Positions 9,497 through 20,361 of a stretch of DNA of 64,000 nucleotides are shown piece after piece (position 1 is the first letter of the stretch; each line of letters starts with the position of its first letter). The DNA is from Mucilaginibacter rubeus (GTDB lineage: Bacteria; Bacteroidota; Bacteroidia; Sphingobacteriales; Sphingobacteriaceae): positions 620,001 to 684,000 of the forward strand of contig NZ_BMKD01000002.1 of NCBI RefSeq assembly GCF_014643835.1, in the 5' to 3' direction. The notes under the pieces are model-generated. The model saw only the letters and a program-made list of their open reading frames with translations. It ran no database searches and had not been told where the DNA came from. The position numbers and the translations under genes are program-made.

Positions 9497-9660
9497 ATAT
9501 AAATTTTATGCAAATAACGATGTTTAAGAAGTAATAATCACAACCGAAATTACTTTTTTCACATATTTTAACATTCGCCGGCACGGCGGCTTTTAATAGT
9601 TAAGCCCCAATTATAATACAATTCATTTTATTTAACCATATTAGGCCGAAATTTTTAAAC

Positions 9661-9942
9661 ATGATCAACGTAAACGAATATTTTGAAGGTGCCGTAAAAT
9701 CACTGGCATACACCACTCCGCAAGGGCGCTCAACCATCGGCGTTATTGAACCCGGCGAATATGAATTTGGCACATCAAGTCACGAAACCATGACCGTAAT
9801 TGAAGGCAGCCTTGAAGCTTTATTACCAGGCCAAAGCCAATGGCAAACTTTTACCAACGGTCAAGTATTTGAGGTTGAAGCCAATACATCATTTAAAGTA
9901 AAAACAGAAATACAGAGTTCATATTTGTGTACTTACAGATAG
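9661..9942 (+). CDS. ppnP: Pyrimidine/purine nucleoside phosphorylase PpnP
   Basis: The 93-residue cupin-fold protein belongs to the PpnP/YaiE (DUF1255) family, which phosphorolyses a broad range of nucleosides to base and ribose-1-phosphate. Family hallmarks are INVNEYFEGAVKSL, the central GVIEPGEYEFGTSSHETMTVIEG and the FEVEANTSFKVK strand, ending in YLCTY. Length equals that of E. coli PpnP. It is monocistronic; the 644-nt spacer that follows carries repeats. Confidence 0.93.
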   Translation: MINVNEYFEGAVKSLAYTTPQGRSTIGVIEPGEYEFGTSSHETMTVIEGSLEALLPGQSQWQTFTNGQVFEVEANTSFKVKTEIQSSYLCTYR

Positions 9943-10586
9943 TTTATAACTATGGTTCATGGATCATAGTTGATGGTTCATAGGACCGATCAATAATTTG
10001 AAGCGAATCGTGCATTAGGAATAATAGGAGCGGATACCGGCCCGTGGCTAATCCTGTGTAGTATAAGCGGATAGCCCGCCGCAGGCAACGCCCATTCAGT
10101 TGGCAGCTTAAAGTAGGCGGTTAGCCGTTTTTTTGTCTGAACCCGAATTAAACTATTCCTTCGTTTACCCTGCAAAGATATTATGTGCCTCCGGTATCCC
10201 GAAACTTCTCCTATCTTCCTCAATTAATCCAACTTTCAATCATGATCTATGAACCATCAACTATGAACTAACTTCCCAAATCCTACTAATCACATAGGGA
10301 AACATCACAAAATTTAATTTGGCTATAGCTAAAAAGTCAGCTTTAATAAATGTATTGCACAAGTTTGGTATAACTTTATATTGATTCTAAATAATTTTTT
10401 TCGTACTTTCATTTTGTACATCATAATATTTATCTCTTTTTGTTGAGATAATGTTAAATAATTATGATTTAAATAATTGATTTTTTAGAAATCTTTAAAA
10501 ATTACCGTAAATTTTATAATTTATTTGAGTTTTGGTAACTTCGTGGTTACACCCCTTATAAAATTGTAAACGGTTTAATTTAAACA
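9943..10586. other. 644-nt spacer between ppnP and gltB
   Basis: The first half holds a nested repeat element (9965-10265). The second half (10272-10586) is very AT-rich and looks like the gltB promoter and leader: a small hairpin ATCTC-N8-GAGAT lies near 10430-10450, and GGTAAC-TTCGTG-GTTAC lies about 40 nt before gltB. No convincing TAnnTTTG promoter with a spaced TTG was found. A 77-codon minus-strand frame inside the repeat is not believed. Confidence 0.6.
9965..10265. repeat. Palindrome-bounded element with Bacteroidota intergenic repeat core
   Basis: Perfect 19-nt inverted arms CATAGTTGATGGTTCATAG (9965-9983) and its complement (10247-10265) bound about 260 nt. Inside, the minus strand of 10067-10093 begins GGGCGTTGCC and continues into GGGCTATCCGC. 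That pattern resembles a multicopy intergenic repeat I remember from other Bacteroidota genomes; this is recall, not a search. It may encode a structured RNA or be a non-autonomous mobile element. Confidence 0.6.
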
Positions 10587-13500
10587 ATGGATCAAACTGA
10601 TAGCCACCAGGGTCTTTACAGACCGGAATTTGAACACGATTCGTGCGGAACGGGATTTATAACCAATATCAACGGTCATAAAACCAACCAAATTATTGAT
10701 AACGCGTTAACCATGCTTGAAAACATGGAACACCGCGGTGCGTGCGGATGCGACCCCGAGAGCGGGGACGGTGCGGGAATTTTAATACAATTGCCCCATG
10801 AGTTTTTAATGGAAGAATGCTCAAACCTCGAGATCAGCCTGCCGGAACCCGGCGAGTATGGTGTAGGTATGATATTTTTACCTAAAGATTCGGCCCAGAA
10901 AAAGGCCTGCCGTACCATTATTAACAATGCTATTGAAAAATTAGGTTTACATAAGCTGGGCGAGCGTAAGCTTACCGTTGATTCATCAGTTATTGGTGAA
11001 ACAGCCCGCCAGGCCGAGCCTGATATTGAGCAAATTTATATTGCCCGCCCACATCATATTACCAACGCCGATGATTTTGAACGCAAATTATTCGTGCTCA
11101 GAAGGTATATCAACAAAACCATTACTGAAACGGTAGCCGGCGCTTCTGATAATTTTTATTTTACATCGTTAAGCTGTAAAACAATTATTTACAAAGGGCA
11201 GCTTACTACCTACCAACTGCGTAAATACTATACTGATCTTTCTGATCCGCGTATTGCATCGGGCTTTGCCATGATCCACTCGCGTTTCTCTACCAATACT
11301 TTCCCTTCATGGAAACTGGCCCAACCATTCCGCTTAATTGCGCATAACGGCGAGATCAATACCCTTACAGGTAACTTAAACTGGTTTTATGCCGGCCTGA
11401 AATCATACGCTTCGTCGTACTTTACTGCCGAAGAAATGGATATGTTGTTGCCGGTGATTGATAACAACCAGTCGGATTCTGCCTGTCTGGATAATATCAT
11501 TGAAATATTGTTGCACTCCGGCCGTTCATTGCCCCATGTGATGATGATGCTGGTGCCTGAAGCATGGGATGGCAACGAAGCCATGGATCCGCTTAAAAAA
11601 GCCTTCTATGAGTTCCACGCTACACTAATGGAGCCATGGGATGGACCTGCCGCAATTACCTTTACCGATGGTAAACTGGTAGGAGCCCTGCTTGACCGCA
11701 ATGGTTTGCGCCCACTGCGCTTCGTGGTAACCAACGATGGTCGTGTAATAGCCGCTTCTGAAGCAGGTACTTTAGCTATCGACGAAAGCACTGTTTTACG
11801 CAAAGGCCGTTTACAGCCCGGTAAAATGTTATTGATCGACACTGAAAAAGGCCGTATCATTACAGATGAGGAGATCAAGAAACAAGTTGCTTCACAGCAG
11901 CCATATGGCCGCTGGTTAGAAAACTATAAAATTAACCTGAGCGAGCTTTCAGAACCGCGTTTGGCTTTCGCCAGCCTGTCTGAAGCTTCTGTTTACCGTT
12001 ACCAGCAGGTATTTGGCTACAGCCGTGAGGATATTGACACCATCATTAAACCAATGGCATTAGATGGCAAAGAGCCGGTAGGCTCAATGGGTACCGATGT
12101 GCCTTTGGCTATCCTTTCGGACAAACCTCAGCACCTGTCAAGCTATTTCAAACAGTTCTTCGCGCAGGTAACCAATCCGCCAATCGACCCGATCCGTGAG
12201 CGTTTGGTGATGAGCCTTGCTACCTTTATTGGCAACAATGGCAACCTGCTTGATGAGGATAAAATGCATTGTCATTGCGTGGTATTGAAACACCCGATAT
12301 TGAAAAACCATCAGTTAGAAAAACTGCGCAGTATCGATACCGGCCTGTTCCACGCTAAAACACTGCAAACATACTTTAAGGCTGATGGCCTGCCGGGTTC
12401 ACTGGAAAAAGGCATTGCACGCCTTTGCCGCTACGCCGAGGATGCTGTTGATGACGGCTTTGAGGTATTGATCCTTTCGGATCGTGCGGTTGATTCTGAG
12501 CATGCCCCTATCCCTACCCTGCTGGCTGTATCAGCAGTACACCACCATTTGATCCGCAAAGGTCGCCGTGGCGCTGTTGGCCTGGTTGTTGAAACCGGCG
12601 ATGCCTGGGAAGTACACCACTTTGCTTGCTTACTGGCCTTTGGTGCTACAGCTATCAACCCGTACCTGGCGCTTTCAACTATTGAAACCCTTAAAGATAA
12701 TGGCAGCCTTGAAACCAGCTACGATATCAAAAAGCTGCGGAATAACTACGTTAAATCTATTAACGATGGCTTGTTGAAGATCTTCTCGAAAATGGGGATC
12801 TCAACCTTACAGTCATACCATGGCGCACAGGTATTCGAGATCCTTGGTTTAAACAAAACCGTTGTTGACAAATACTTCCACGGTGCAGTTACCCGCATAG
12901 GCGGTTTAGGCCTCGATGAAATTGCCCGTGAAGCACTTTGCAAACACAAAATGGGCTTTGAAGCTAAAGGAGCTGACAACCTGTTACCTGAAGGTGGTAT
13001 CTACCAGTGGAAACGCCGAGGCGAAGCCCATTTGTTTAATCCTACTACCGTTCACCTGTTACAGCACGCCACACGTACTAATAGCTACGAGGTATATAAA
13101 AACTATGCTAAGGCAGTAAACGAGCAAACTGAAAAACACTTCACCATCCGTGGTTTACTTGATTTTGCCCACCACCGCGAATCGATCAGCATTGATGAGG
13201 TTGAACCTGCAGAAAGCATCATGAAGCGTTTTGCTACAGGCGCCATGTCATTCGGCTCTATCTCACACGAGGCGCACAGCACCATGGCTATTGCCATGAA
13301 CCGTATTGGCGGTAAAAGTAATACTGGTGAAGGTGGCGAAGACGAGATGCGTTACGACAAATTGCCAAACGGCGATTCGTTACGTTCTGCCATTAAACAG
13401 GTAGCATCGGGCCGTTTTGGGGTAACTTCAAACTACCTTACCAACGCCGATGAGTTGCAGATTAAAATGGCACAGGGTGCAAAACCAGGTGAAGGCGGTC

Positions 13501-15104
13501 AGCTGCCGGGCCACAAGGTTGACGACTGGATCGCTAAAACCCGTCACTCTACTCCGGGTGTAGGTTTGATCTCTCCTCCGCCGCACCACGATATTTACTC
13601 TATCGAAGATTTGGCACAGCTTATCTTCGATCTTAAAAATGCTAACCGTGCAGCCCGTATCAACGTTAAATTGGTATCAAAAGCAGGTGTAGGTACTATT
13701 GCAGCCGGTGTTGCCAAAGCACACGCAGACGTAATCCTGATTGCAGGTTATGACGGTGGTACTGGTGCATCGCCAATAAGCTCTATCAAACATGCTGGTT
13801 TACCATGGGAGCTTGGTTTAACCGAAGCTCACCAAACACTGGTACGTAATAAACTGCGCAGCCGTGTGGTACTACAAACAGACGGTCAACTGAAAACTGG
13901 TCGCGATTTGGCAATCGCAGCCCTGATGGGCGCCGAAGAATGGGGTGTGGCTACTGCTGCCCTTGTTGCCGGCGGTTGTATCATGATGCGTAAATGCCAT
14001 CTGAACACCTGCCCTGTAGGTGTGGCTACTCAAGATCCTGAATTACGTAAATTATTCTCGGGCAAACCTGAGCATATCGTTAACCTGTTCCGCTTTATGG
14101 CCGAAGAGTTGCGTGAGATCATGGCCGAGCTTGGTTTCCGTACTATTCATGAAATGGTTGGCCGCGTACAGTTCCTGAAAGTGAAAGATAACCTGCAAAG
14201 CTGGAAAGCCAAAAAGATTGACTTGAGCGGCATCCTGCACCCGGTTACCAATACTAAAGGCATGACGCTTTACAACAGCGAATCACAGGATCATGGCATG
14301 GCCAATATCCTCGACTGGAAACTATGGGAAGCTGCGAAGCCTGCTATTGAAGATAAAACCCCGGTATTTGCCTCATTTGATGTGATCAACGTTGACCGTA
14401 CCATCGGTACCTTGTTATCTAACGAGATCTCTAAAGTTTATGGTTCGGCTGGTCTGCCAGATAATACCGTTAACTTCAAATTTAAAGGTTCGGCTGGTCA
14501 AAGCTTTGCTGCTTTCACCACTAAAGGTGTTTCTTTCGAGCTGGAAGGCGAAGCTAACGACTATGTAGGTAAAGGTCTTTCGGGCGCTCAGATAGCCGTT
14601 TATCCGGCAGCTAATGCAACATTTGTACCTGAAGATAACATCATCATCGGTAACGTGGCCCTTTACGGCGCTACATCTGGCGAGTTGTTTGTAGGCGGTA
14701 TGGCCGGTGAACGTTTCGCGGTACGTAACTCAGGTGCCACCACGGTTGTTGAAGGTATTGGCGACCACGGTTGCGAGTACATGACCGGTGGCCGTGCATT
14801 GATTCTTGGTAAAACAGGCCGCAACTTTGCAGCCGGTATGAGCGGCGGTATAGCCTGGGTTTATAACCCTGAAGGTACTTTTGCAGAAAATTGCAATACC
14901 GAAATGGTTGACCTTGACCCGCTAAGCGTACAAGACGAAGAGCAGATCCTCACCCTGCTGCGTAAACACATCACCTTAACCGGCAGCAAGCTGGCGCAAA
15001 AGATACTAAACAACTGGAATGAAGCATCAACCCAGTTTGTGAAAGTATTCCCGAGAGAGTATAAAAAAGTATTAGAGAAATTACAATATCAAACCATAGG
15101 CTAA
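10587..15104 (+). CDS. gltB: Glutamate synthase (NADPH) large subunit
   Basis: The large subunit makes two glutamates from glutamine and 2-oxoglutarate. The 1505-residue length is typical. The class II glutamine amidotransferase nucleophile is Cys20 in EFEHDSCGTGF, so a 19-residue propeptide should be removed. The central and FMN synthase domains follow (about 470-1200), with GGKSNTGEGGED, KPGEGGQLPG and IAGYDGGTGASP. The 3Fe-4S cysteines lie in MRKCHLNTCPVGVATQD. A C-terminal beta-helix domain (about 1250-1460) carries the repeated Gly motifs. gltD starts 3 nt after the stop. Confidence 0.98.
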   Translation: MDQTDSHQGLYRPEFEHDSCGTGFITNINGHKTNQIIDNALTMLENMEHRGACGCDPESGDGAGILIQLPHEFLMEECSNLEISLPEPGEYGVGMIFLPKDSAQKKACRTIINNAIEKLGLHKLGERKLTVDSSVIGETARQAEPDIEQIYIARPHHITNADDFERKLFVLRRYINKTITETVAGASDNFYFTSLSCKTIIYKGQLTTYQLRKYYTDLSDPRIASGFAMIHSRFSTNTFPSWKLAQPFRLIAHNGEINTLTGNLNWFYAGLKSYASSYFTAEEMDMLLPVIDNNQSDSACLDNIIEILLHSGRSLPHVMMMLVPEAWDGNEAMDPLKKAFYEFHATLMEPWDGPAAITFTDGKLVGALLDRNGLRPLRFVVTNDGRVIAASEAGTLAIDESTVLRKGRLQPGKMLLIDTEKGRIITDEEIKKQVASQQPYGRWLENYKINLSELSEPRLAFASLSEASVYRYQQVFGYSREDIDTIIKPMALDGKEPVGSMGTDVPLAILSDKPQHLSSYFKQFFAQVTNPPIDPIRERLVMSLATFIGNNGNLLDEDKMHCHCVVLKHPILKNHQLEKLRSIDTGLFHAKTLQTYFKADGLPGSLEKGIARLCRYAEDAVDDGFEVLILSDRAVDSEHAPIPTLLAVSAVHHHLIRKGRRGAVGLVVETGDAWEVHHFACLLAFGATAINPYLALSTIETLKDNGSLETSYDIKKLRNNYVKSINDGLLKIFSKMGISTLQSYHGAQVFEILGLNKTVVDKYFHGAVTRIGGLGLDEIAREALCKHKMGFEAKGADNLLPEGGIYQWKRRGEAHLFNPTTVHLLQHATRTNSYEVYKNYAKAVNEQTEKHFTIRGLLDFAHHRESISIDEVEPAESIMKRFATGAMSFGSISHEAHSTMAIAMNRIGGKSNTGEGGEDEMRYDKLPNGDSLRSAIKQVASGRFGVTSNYLTNADELQIKMAQGAKPGEGGQLPGHKVDDWIAKTRHSTPGVGLISPPPHHDIYSIEDLAQLIFDLKNANRAARINVKLVSKAGVGTIAAGVAKAHADVILIAGYDGGTGASPISSIKHAGLPWELGLTEAHQTLVRNKLRSRVVLQTDGQLKTGRDLAIAALMGAEEWGVATAALVAGGCIMMRKCHLNTCPVGVATQDPELRKLFSGKPEHIVNLFRFMAEELREIMAELGFRTIHEMVGRVQFLKVKDNLQSWKAKKIDLSGILHPVTNTKGMTLYNSESQDHGMANILDWKLWEAAKPAIEDKTPVFASFDVINVDRTIGTLLSNEISKVYGSAGLPDNTVNFKFKGSAGQSFAAFTTKGVSFELEGEANDYVGKGLSGAQIAVYPAANATFVPEDNIIIGNVALYGATSGELFVGGMAGERFAVRNSGATTVVEGIGDHGCEYMTGGRALILGKTGRNFAAGMSGGIAWVYNPEGTFAENCNTEMVDLDPLSVQDEEQILTLLRKHITLTGSKLAQKILNNWNEASTQFVKVFPREYKKVLEKLQYQTIG

Positions 15105-15107
15105 GAA

Positions 15108-16586
15108 ATGGGAAAACCTACAGGATTTCAGGAGTTTAATCGCGAACTTCCATCAAAAGTTCCGGCTGCTGAACGCGTTAAGAACTATAACGAATTTGTG
15201 AATTTATATACTGAAGAGAAGCTTAACCAGCAATCGGCCAGGTGTATGAATTGCGGTATCCCTTTCTGCCATTCGGGATGCCCCCTTGGTAATATCATTC
15301 CTGAGTTTAACGACGCCGTGTATCGTAAAAACTGGGAAGAAGCTTACCATATATTATCATCAACTAATAACTTCCCTGAGTTTACGGGGCGCATCTGCCC
15401 TGCTCCATGCGAATCTGCATGTGTGTTAGGCATCAACAAGCCGCCTGTTGCTATTGAGGAAATTGAGCGCCACATCATCGAGATCGCTTATGAGAAAAAC
15501 CTTGTAAAACCAACTGCACCGCTTGTTAAAACGGGCAAAAAGGTAGCCGTTGTCGGTTCGGGCCCTGCGGGTCTTGCCGCAGCAGCCCAACTGGTAAAAG
15601 TTGGCCACACCGTTACCGTTTACGAACGTGATGACCGTGCAGGCGGCTTGCTTCGCTATGGCATCCCCGATTTTAAACTGGAAAAATGGGTTGTTGAGCG
15701 CCGCGTTGAAGTAATGGAAAAAGATGGCGTTGTATTTAAATACAACAGCGAGGTTGGTGTAAACGTAGCTGCTGATGAACTGGTACGTAACAACGATGCG
15801 GTGATTTTAGCAGGAGGTTCAACAATCCCGCGTAACCTTAACATTCCGGGCCGTGAGTTAAAAGGCATCCATTTTGCAATGGATTTCCTGAAACAACAAA
15901 ACAAACGTGTTAGCAATATTGAAGTTACTGCCGAAGATATTATAGCTACAGGTAAAGACGTAGTGGTAATTGGCGGTGGTGACACCGGATCAGACTGTGT
16001 GGGTACTTCAAACCGCCAGGGTGCTGCATCAATCAAGCAATTTGAGGTGATGTTCCAGCCGCCGGCTCAGCGTACACAGCATATGCCATGGCCTACTTAC
16101 CCAATGGTACTGAAAACTACCAGCTCACACGAGGAAGGTGCCGACCGTTTCTGGGGTGTTAATACTTTAGAATTTTTAGGCGATGAAGAAGGTAACCTGC
16201 GTGCCCTGAGAGTAGTTGATGTTGAATGGGAACAGGATTTTATGGGTCGCCCTGTAAAATTCCATGTAGTTGAAGGTTCGGAGCGTGAAATCCCTTGTCA
16301 GCGTGTATTCCTGGCTATGGGTTTCTTACATCCACAGCATGATACTTTCATCAGCCAGCTTGGCGTTGAAATTGACGACCGTAAAAACGTTAAAGCCAAA
16401 GAAGGTGTTTACCGTACCAACGTAAGCAAAGTGTTTACAGCAGGCGATATGCGCCGCGGACAATCATTGGTGGTTTGGGCTATATCTGAAGGCCGCGAAG
16501 CTGCCCGCAAGGTTGACGAGTTTTTAATGGGCCACTCTCTGCTGGAAAGCAAAGATGCTGTTAACCAGTTTGACCAGGTGTTTTAG
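15108..16586 (+). CDS. gltD: Glutamate synthase small subunit
   Basis: The 492-residue FAD-dependent subunit passes electrons from NAD(P)H to GltB. Its N-terminal domain carries the two 4Fe-4S cysteine clusters in [17 protein letters not shown] and [12 protein letters not shown]. The FAD Rossmann motif is [14 protein letters not shown], and the NADPH motif is [16 protein letters not shown]. The C-terminal [23 protein letters not shown] is the standard FAD-contact end. It is translationally close to gltB (3-nt gap) and followed by a strong terminator. Confidence 0.98.
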   Translation: MGKPTGFQEFNRELPSKVPAAERVKNYNEFVNLYTEEKLNQQSARCMNCGIPFCHSGCPLGNIIPEFNDAVYRKNWEEAYHILSSTNNFPEFTGRICPAPCESACVLGINKPPVAIEEIERHIIEIAYEKNLVKPTAPLVKTGKKVAVVGSGPAGLAAAAQLVKVGHTVTVYERDDRAGGLLRYGIPDFKLEKWVVERRVEVMEKDGVVFKYNSEVGVNVAADELVRNNDAVILAGGSTIPRNLNIPGRELKGIHFAMDFLKQQNKRVSNIEVTAEDIIATGKDVVVIGGGDTGSDCVGTSNRQGAASIKQFEVMFQPPAQRTQHMPWPTYPMVLKTTSSHEEGADRFWGVNTLEFLGDEEGNLRALRVVDVEWEQDFMGRPVKFHVVEGSEREIPCQRVFLAMGFLHPQHDTFISQLGVEIDDRKNVKAKEGVYRTNVSKVFTAGDMRRGQSLVVWAISEGREAARKVDEFLMGHSLLESKDAVNQFDQVF

Positions 16587-16662
16587 TGGTAGAGATTGGA
16601 GGTTTGAGATCAGAGGTTAGTTACTTCTTTGAAGAGATCTCCCTGTCATATCATTTTTAATT

Positions 16663-16689
16663 ACAAAGCCGGGTTTTGCCCGGCTTTGT
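16663..16689. terminator. Terminator after gltBD
   Basis: A perfect 11-bp stem, ACAAAGCCGGG (16663-16673) with CCCGGCTTTGT (16679-16689), has a 5-nt loop and is followed by TGTTTGTT. It lies between the convergent gltD and TraB/GumN genes. Single-armed GGTTTGAGATCAGAGGTTAG words precede it at 16588-16620. Confidence 0.85.
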
Positions 16690-16702
16690 TGTTTGTTCCG
16701 GT

Positions 16703-19700
16703 TTATCTTTCAATTTTGCCGGCCAATTCCTTATCATTTTGCTTTTTAAGATCTGGCAGCATCTTTTTTGCCTGCTTTTGCCAGTCCAAATCTTTATCAA
16801 CTCGTTCATAATAAGTATGGTAGCTGCTAAAATCAAGCTTTGAAGCTCCCGGCGTGTACGGACCACTAACAGCCAGTTGCAAGTTATCGTCTTCTTCATC
16901 ATAATAGCTCTTGTAGTTGAATACATAAAACAGTTTTCCCTTATCGGAGATTGTACCTAAAAGTTTTATGTGACTTGGGCTTTCATCTTCATCAGTGGCA
17001 ATGGCGTTTTGATAAACGCATAATTTAGCAAAAGCTGCCTGTGTTTTATATTTTTCAGGAACCCTTGCAAGTTGTTTTTCTTTATCGAGCTCCAGCATCA
17101 GATCATAGCGTTGAGCGATGCTGTCCAAAAGCCTGTTCACTAAAATCTGACTTACCGGCAAACGATTTTTAATACGTGTAATTACAGCGGTTGGCAAATA
17201 TTTTTCTATATCGTTTTGCTTTATTATCTTGTTGGTAAAACTAGCTGTTATGGGCTGCCCTTTAACTTTTTGCATTAGTGACAAGTAATAATAAACCGGC
17301 AAATACATTTTATTACTATCTTTTTTGCTCAACAGCTTATCAAGATCGCTATTGGCAAACGTTACTAAATCGTTAAAATGAGCACGGATAAAATCATCAT
17401 ATTGGCCCTTCTTATTCCCGGCTATTTTTTCAAATACCATCAATAAATTTGAACGGCAATCTTCACTTTTTAACAGTGGTATAATACGCTTATAATTAGC
17501 TACTACATAATCATTTGAATCAATAAGGGGCACAAATGAGTTATAATTGTATTCGGCTTTGGGTACCGGGACATTGGTGAGCAGGTCCAGATATACGTTA
17601 TACCCTTTTTGTTTACCAATCTGAGCAATTGCCGCCAATATATCCGGCTTTACATTGGCGTTTATCTGCGAATTTTTATATACCGATGCAAGCACATCGA
17701 TGGTCTTATCATCATGTGTTGATTCCAGTATACGTACCAGTTTATGGGTTGTTCCCTCATAGGTGCTGTCATTGGCGTAGCTTTTTTCAAGAGCTTTATA
17801 AACATAAGCCAACTCATCTTTGTTAAAATCATAATATGACAAGGCACCATGAGCGTATTTAAATTTGGTTGCATCGGTTGATGCCAAGCCATCAGCAATT
17901 TTGGATGCTTTTGAAGATGCCAGATCTATTGTATTAGTTGGCTTTATCTTCTTTACCGAATTATAAAACGCGTTACTGGTTTCGTTAAAAAGCTCCTCAT
18001 CGGCCAGGTAACCTGTTAAATAAAACAGATCTCCGTTATCAATAAATATCCTGTTCCGTTTCCTGGTGCCGTTTTCCTTATTTTGAGTTATAAATTCATG
18101 CCCCTTGATGCCATTAACTGTTATGGTATCATCTTTCAAAAGGGTATCGGTGTATTTTATCCTTTTATGCGTAAAAGAATGAAATATGGAATCCACGCTT
18201 TTAGCGCGATAATATCCGCTTATTCGCGCATGTTCAATACCATATAACCCACCCGAAGCAATGTTGGTTGAATACATTGTTACCGAATTACCAAAAGCAG
18301 AAGCATAACTACTATCAACAACACTTTTTTCTTTTTGAAATACTCCTGCTGTGAAATTGCCGCCATCAACAGGATATTGATCCATTACCGCCTTATTATA
18401 GGGTAAAAGCTTAAAGGATTCAAAAAAGTCGTCGTTAGTTTTATCATCCTTAGCCCCAGGCTGCAAATTTTGTCTTAATAGCACATAAGTGCGGTTACCT
18501 CTCAACAGCAATTGTATTTTGCAGTAATATTTTTCGGCCATAAGCACCTCTTCTTCCAAGCCCTCGTATCCCTCTTTTATAATTTTATGGGGAGCTTTGA
18601 TGATTTTGGTGGCATTACCAAATAATTGGTTCATATTTCCAAACAATGCTTTCCTGTCAGCAAGATAAGTGCCTTTAGGATAATCGTTATACCTGATGAT
18701 GTAATTTTCGATATTATTCGTATCGATAGCCATTAAAAGATGGATGCGATAAGGCTCACTCAACGAATCTCCGGATGGAAGTTCCTTTAATATTGGTTGG
18801 GGATTGCCCGGCAAATGAACAGAAAACGCAGCCGTATCATTTTTATAAGTTATCCAGGCTGGATTAGATTTTGGAACCGGTTTGAATGTTTGAAATGAAT
18901 CAAAAAACCTGTTTACGTAAGGTGAACGGATAGTTGACAGCTTCAACCCTGCATAAACCATATATAAATAATCGTTTACAACCATGAACCTTGCACGCAG
19001 GGTTTGCCCCTTGGTTTGCATTATCAATTCACGTACTTTCTGACCATTTACAATAATGGTATTCTGACTCAAAACCCGATCTTCTGATTTCTTTTTGAAG
19101 TTGCCGGTCATATTGTTTAATACCTTTTCCGCATCAACAGGTTTAAGACCCGATCCTATTTTTGTAGAATACACGCCCATAAAAACCTCGTTGGCTATAT
19201 CAGCATAAATAACGGTAGGCATTTCATAAAATATTTTTGTTTTAACAGGCGCAAAAGGCAGGTTTATGGAGAAGCCATCACTTTCATATTTGTAGATTTC
19301 CCAGTTAGATTTGGTAAAATCGGTATTAAATTTATCAGCAACGCCGGTAAAACTGGCTTTAACATGTGTAACCGTGTAGCCCGCGTTTCGCAGCAAGGCT
19401 ATTAAACCGTGCCCGCCAGGTAAATGCGCAGCTCCCACCGCCGAAAACATAGTTTGATTATGAATATGATTAACAATACTGTTAAACATGACCTTGTTTC
19501 GTGTGATAAGCTCGTCATCGTTCAACTGTTCCTCGGTCATAAACGCCTTCATATTATCAAGGTTACCGGCACTATATAACCTGATCATAGTTTCTATAGC
19601 GTCAAGATATCTTGCGTCGCTCCCTTTATCTTCTTCTACCAGGTCTTTTACACGTTCTTTGATATTTGACCGCAGGCCAAAGTAACTATCAAACTGTTCG

Positions 19701-20260
19701 GCCGTGTTCTCCAGTCCATAAACTTCTTTACCGAGGCTTTGGGCTACTCCATACAAATAAGCATCAACAACCGCGGCCTTATCGCCCGGTTTATCATATT
19801 CGGGCCGCATTGCCGCTTCAAGGCTCATCGGGTCCATATTACCCATATCATAACCCTTTTTCTGTTTAAAGCGCTTTGAAAGTTTAGCATACTCTGTAGG
19901 CGAAAGCCATTTGCGAAGGCTGCGCAAACTATCGCGTGAGCCGAGCTGATTAAACATGGTTTTAATCAGGGTATCGGGCTGTACCTCCAGGGCAAAAGCC
20001 GAAGTATTTTTGATTGCCAGCATTACCGAATCGCTAAAACCAAAGGCACGCTTATCTTTTACGTGCATGGTACCAAACAAATACGAAGACTGAGTTAAGC
20101 CTTTTCCGCTAATGCGCCACAGCAAGGTATAATTACTTCTTTGCTGGGCCGAAACTAACGACGAAATTATAAACAATAATAAAAAAGTGTAGTATCTTAA
20201 TTTTGAACAAGCTGTAAGTGATCTAAAAAAAGAGGGTTTTGATAAGTAAAATTTGATCAT
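16703..20260 (-). CDS. Very large exported TraB/GumN-domain protein
   Basis: The 1185-residue protein has an N-terminal signal segment (hydrophobic YYTFLLLFIISSLVSAQ, cut near residue 39). Residues about 45-310 form a TraB/GumN (TIKI-like) domain: LLWRISGKGL, YLFGTMHVKD and the late FSAVGAAHLPGGHGLIALLRNAGYTV. TIKI-type proteins are metal-dependent proteases, but activity is unproven here. The next 550 residues hold repeated beta-rich blocks that each begin with a YESDGFSINLP- or YKNDTAAFSVHLP-like phrase, and the rest is helical with HEAT-like character. Ordinary TraB/GumN proteins are about 300 residues, so three quarters of this protein is unassigned. It is probably periplasmic. Confidence 0.75.
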   Translation of the reverse strand: MIKFYLSKPSFFRSLTACSKLRYYTFLLLFIISSLVSAQQRSNYTLLWRISGKGLTQSSYLFGTMHVKDKRAFGFSDSVMLAIKNTSAFALEVQPDTLIKTMFNQLGSRDSLRSLRKWLSPTEYAKLSKRFKQKKGYDMGNMDPMSLEAAMRPEYDKPGDKAAVVDAYLYGVAQSLGKEVYGLENTAEQFDSYFGLRSNIKERVKDLVEEDKGSDARYLDAIETMIRLYSAGNLDNMKAFMTEEQLNDDELITRNKVMFNSIVNHIHNQTMFSAVGAAHLPGGHGLIALLRNAGYTVTHVKASFTGVADKFNTDFTKSNWEIYKYESDGFSINLPFAPVKTKIFYEMPTVIYADIANEVFMGVYSTKIGSGLKPVDAEKVLNNMTGNFKKKSEDRVLSQNTIIVNGQKVRELIMQTKGQTLRARFMVVNDYLYMVYAGLKLSTIRSPYVNRFFDSFQTFKPVPKSNPAWITYKNDTAAFSVHLPGNPQPILKELPSGDSLSEPYRIHLLMAIDTNNIENYIIRYNDYPKGTYLADRKALFGNMNQLFGNATKIIKAPHKIIKEGYEGLEEEVLMAEKYYCKIQLLLRGNRTYVLLRQNLQPGAKDDKTNDDFFESFKLLPYNKAVMDQYPVDGGNFTAGVFQKEKSVVDSSYASAFGNSVTMYSTNIASGGLYGIEHARISGYYRAKSVDSIFHSFTHKRIKYTDTLLKDDTITVNGIKGHEFITQNKENGTRKRNRIFIDNGDLFYLTGYLADEELFNETSNAFYNSVKKIKPTNTIDLASSKASKIADGLASTDATKFKYAHGALSYYDFNKDELAYVYKALEKSYANDSTYEGTTHKLVRILESTHDDKTIDVLASVYKNSQINANVKPDILAAIAQIGKQKGYNVYLDLLTNVPVPKAEYNYNSFVPLIDSNDYVVANYKRIIPLLKSEDCRSNLLMVFEKIAGNKKGQYDDFIRAHFNDLVTFANSDLDKLLSKKDSNKMYLPVYYYLSLMQKVKGQPITASFTNKIIKQNDIEKYLPTAVITRIKNRLPVSQILVNRLLDSIAQRYDLMLELDKEKQLARVPEKYKTQAAFAKLCVYQNAIATDEDESPSHIKLLGTISDKGKLFYVFNYKSYYDEEDDNLQLAVSGPYTPGASKLDFSSYHTYYERVDKDLDWQKQAKKMLPDLKKQNDKELAGKIER

Positions 20261-20361
20261 ATAAAATTGTAACAGGTTTAAGCAAGCACTAATATAAAAG
20301 ATATTGGCATATCGAGTATTCCGAAGCGATAACTTTATGCAAAATTAACAAGCAATAATAA

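Noticed and set aside
9990-10223. A 77-codon minus-strand frame between ppnP and gltB
   Set aside because: It lies wholly inside a palindrome-bounded repeat; its product is basic, without family features, and the frame seems to be a by-product of the repeat.
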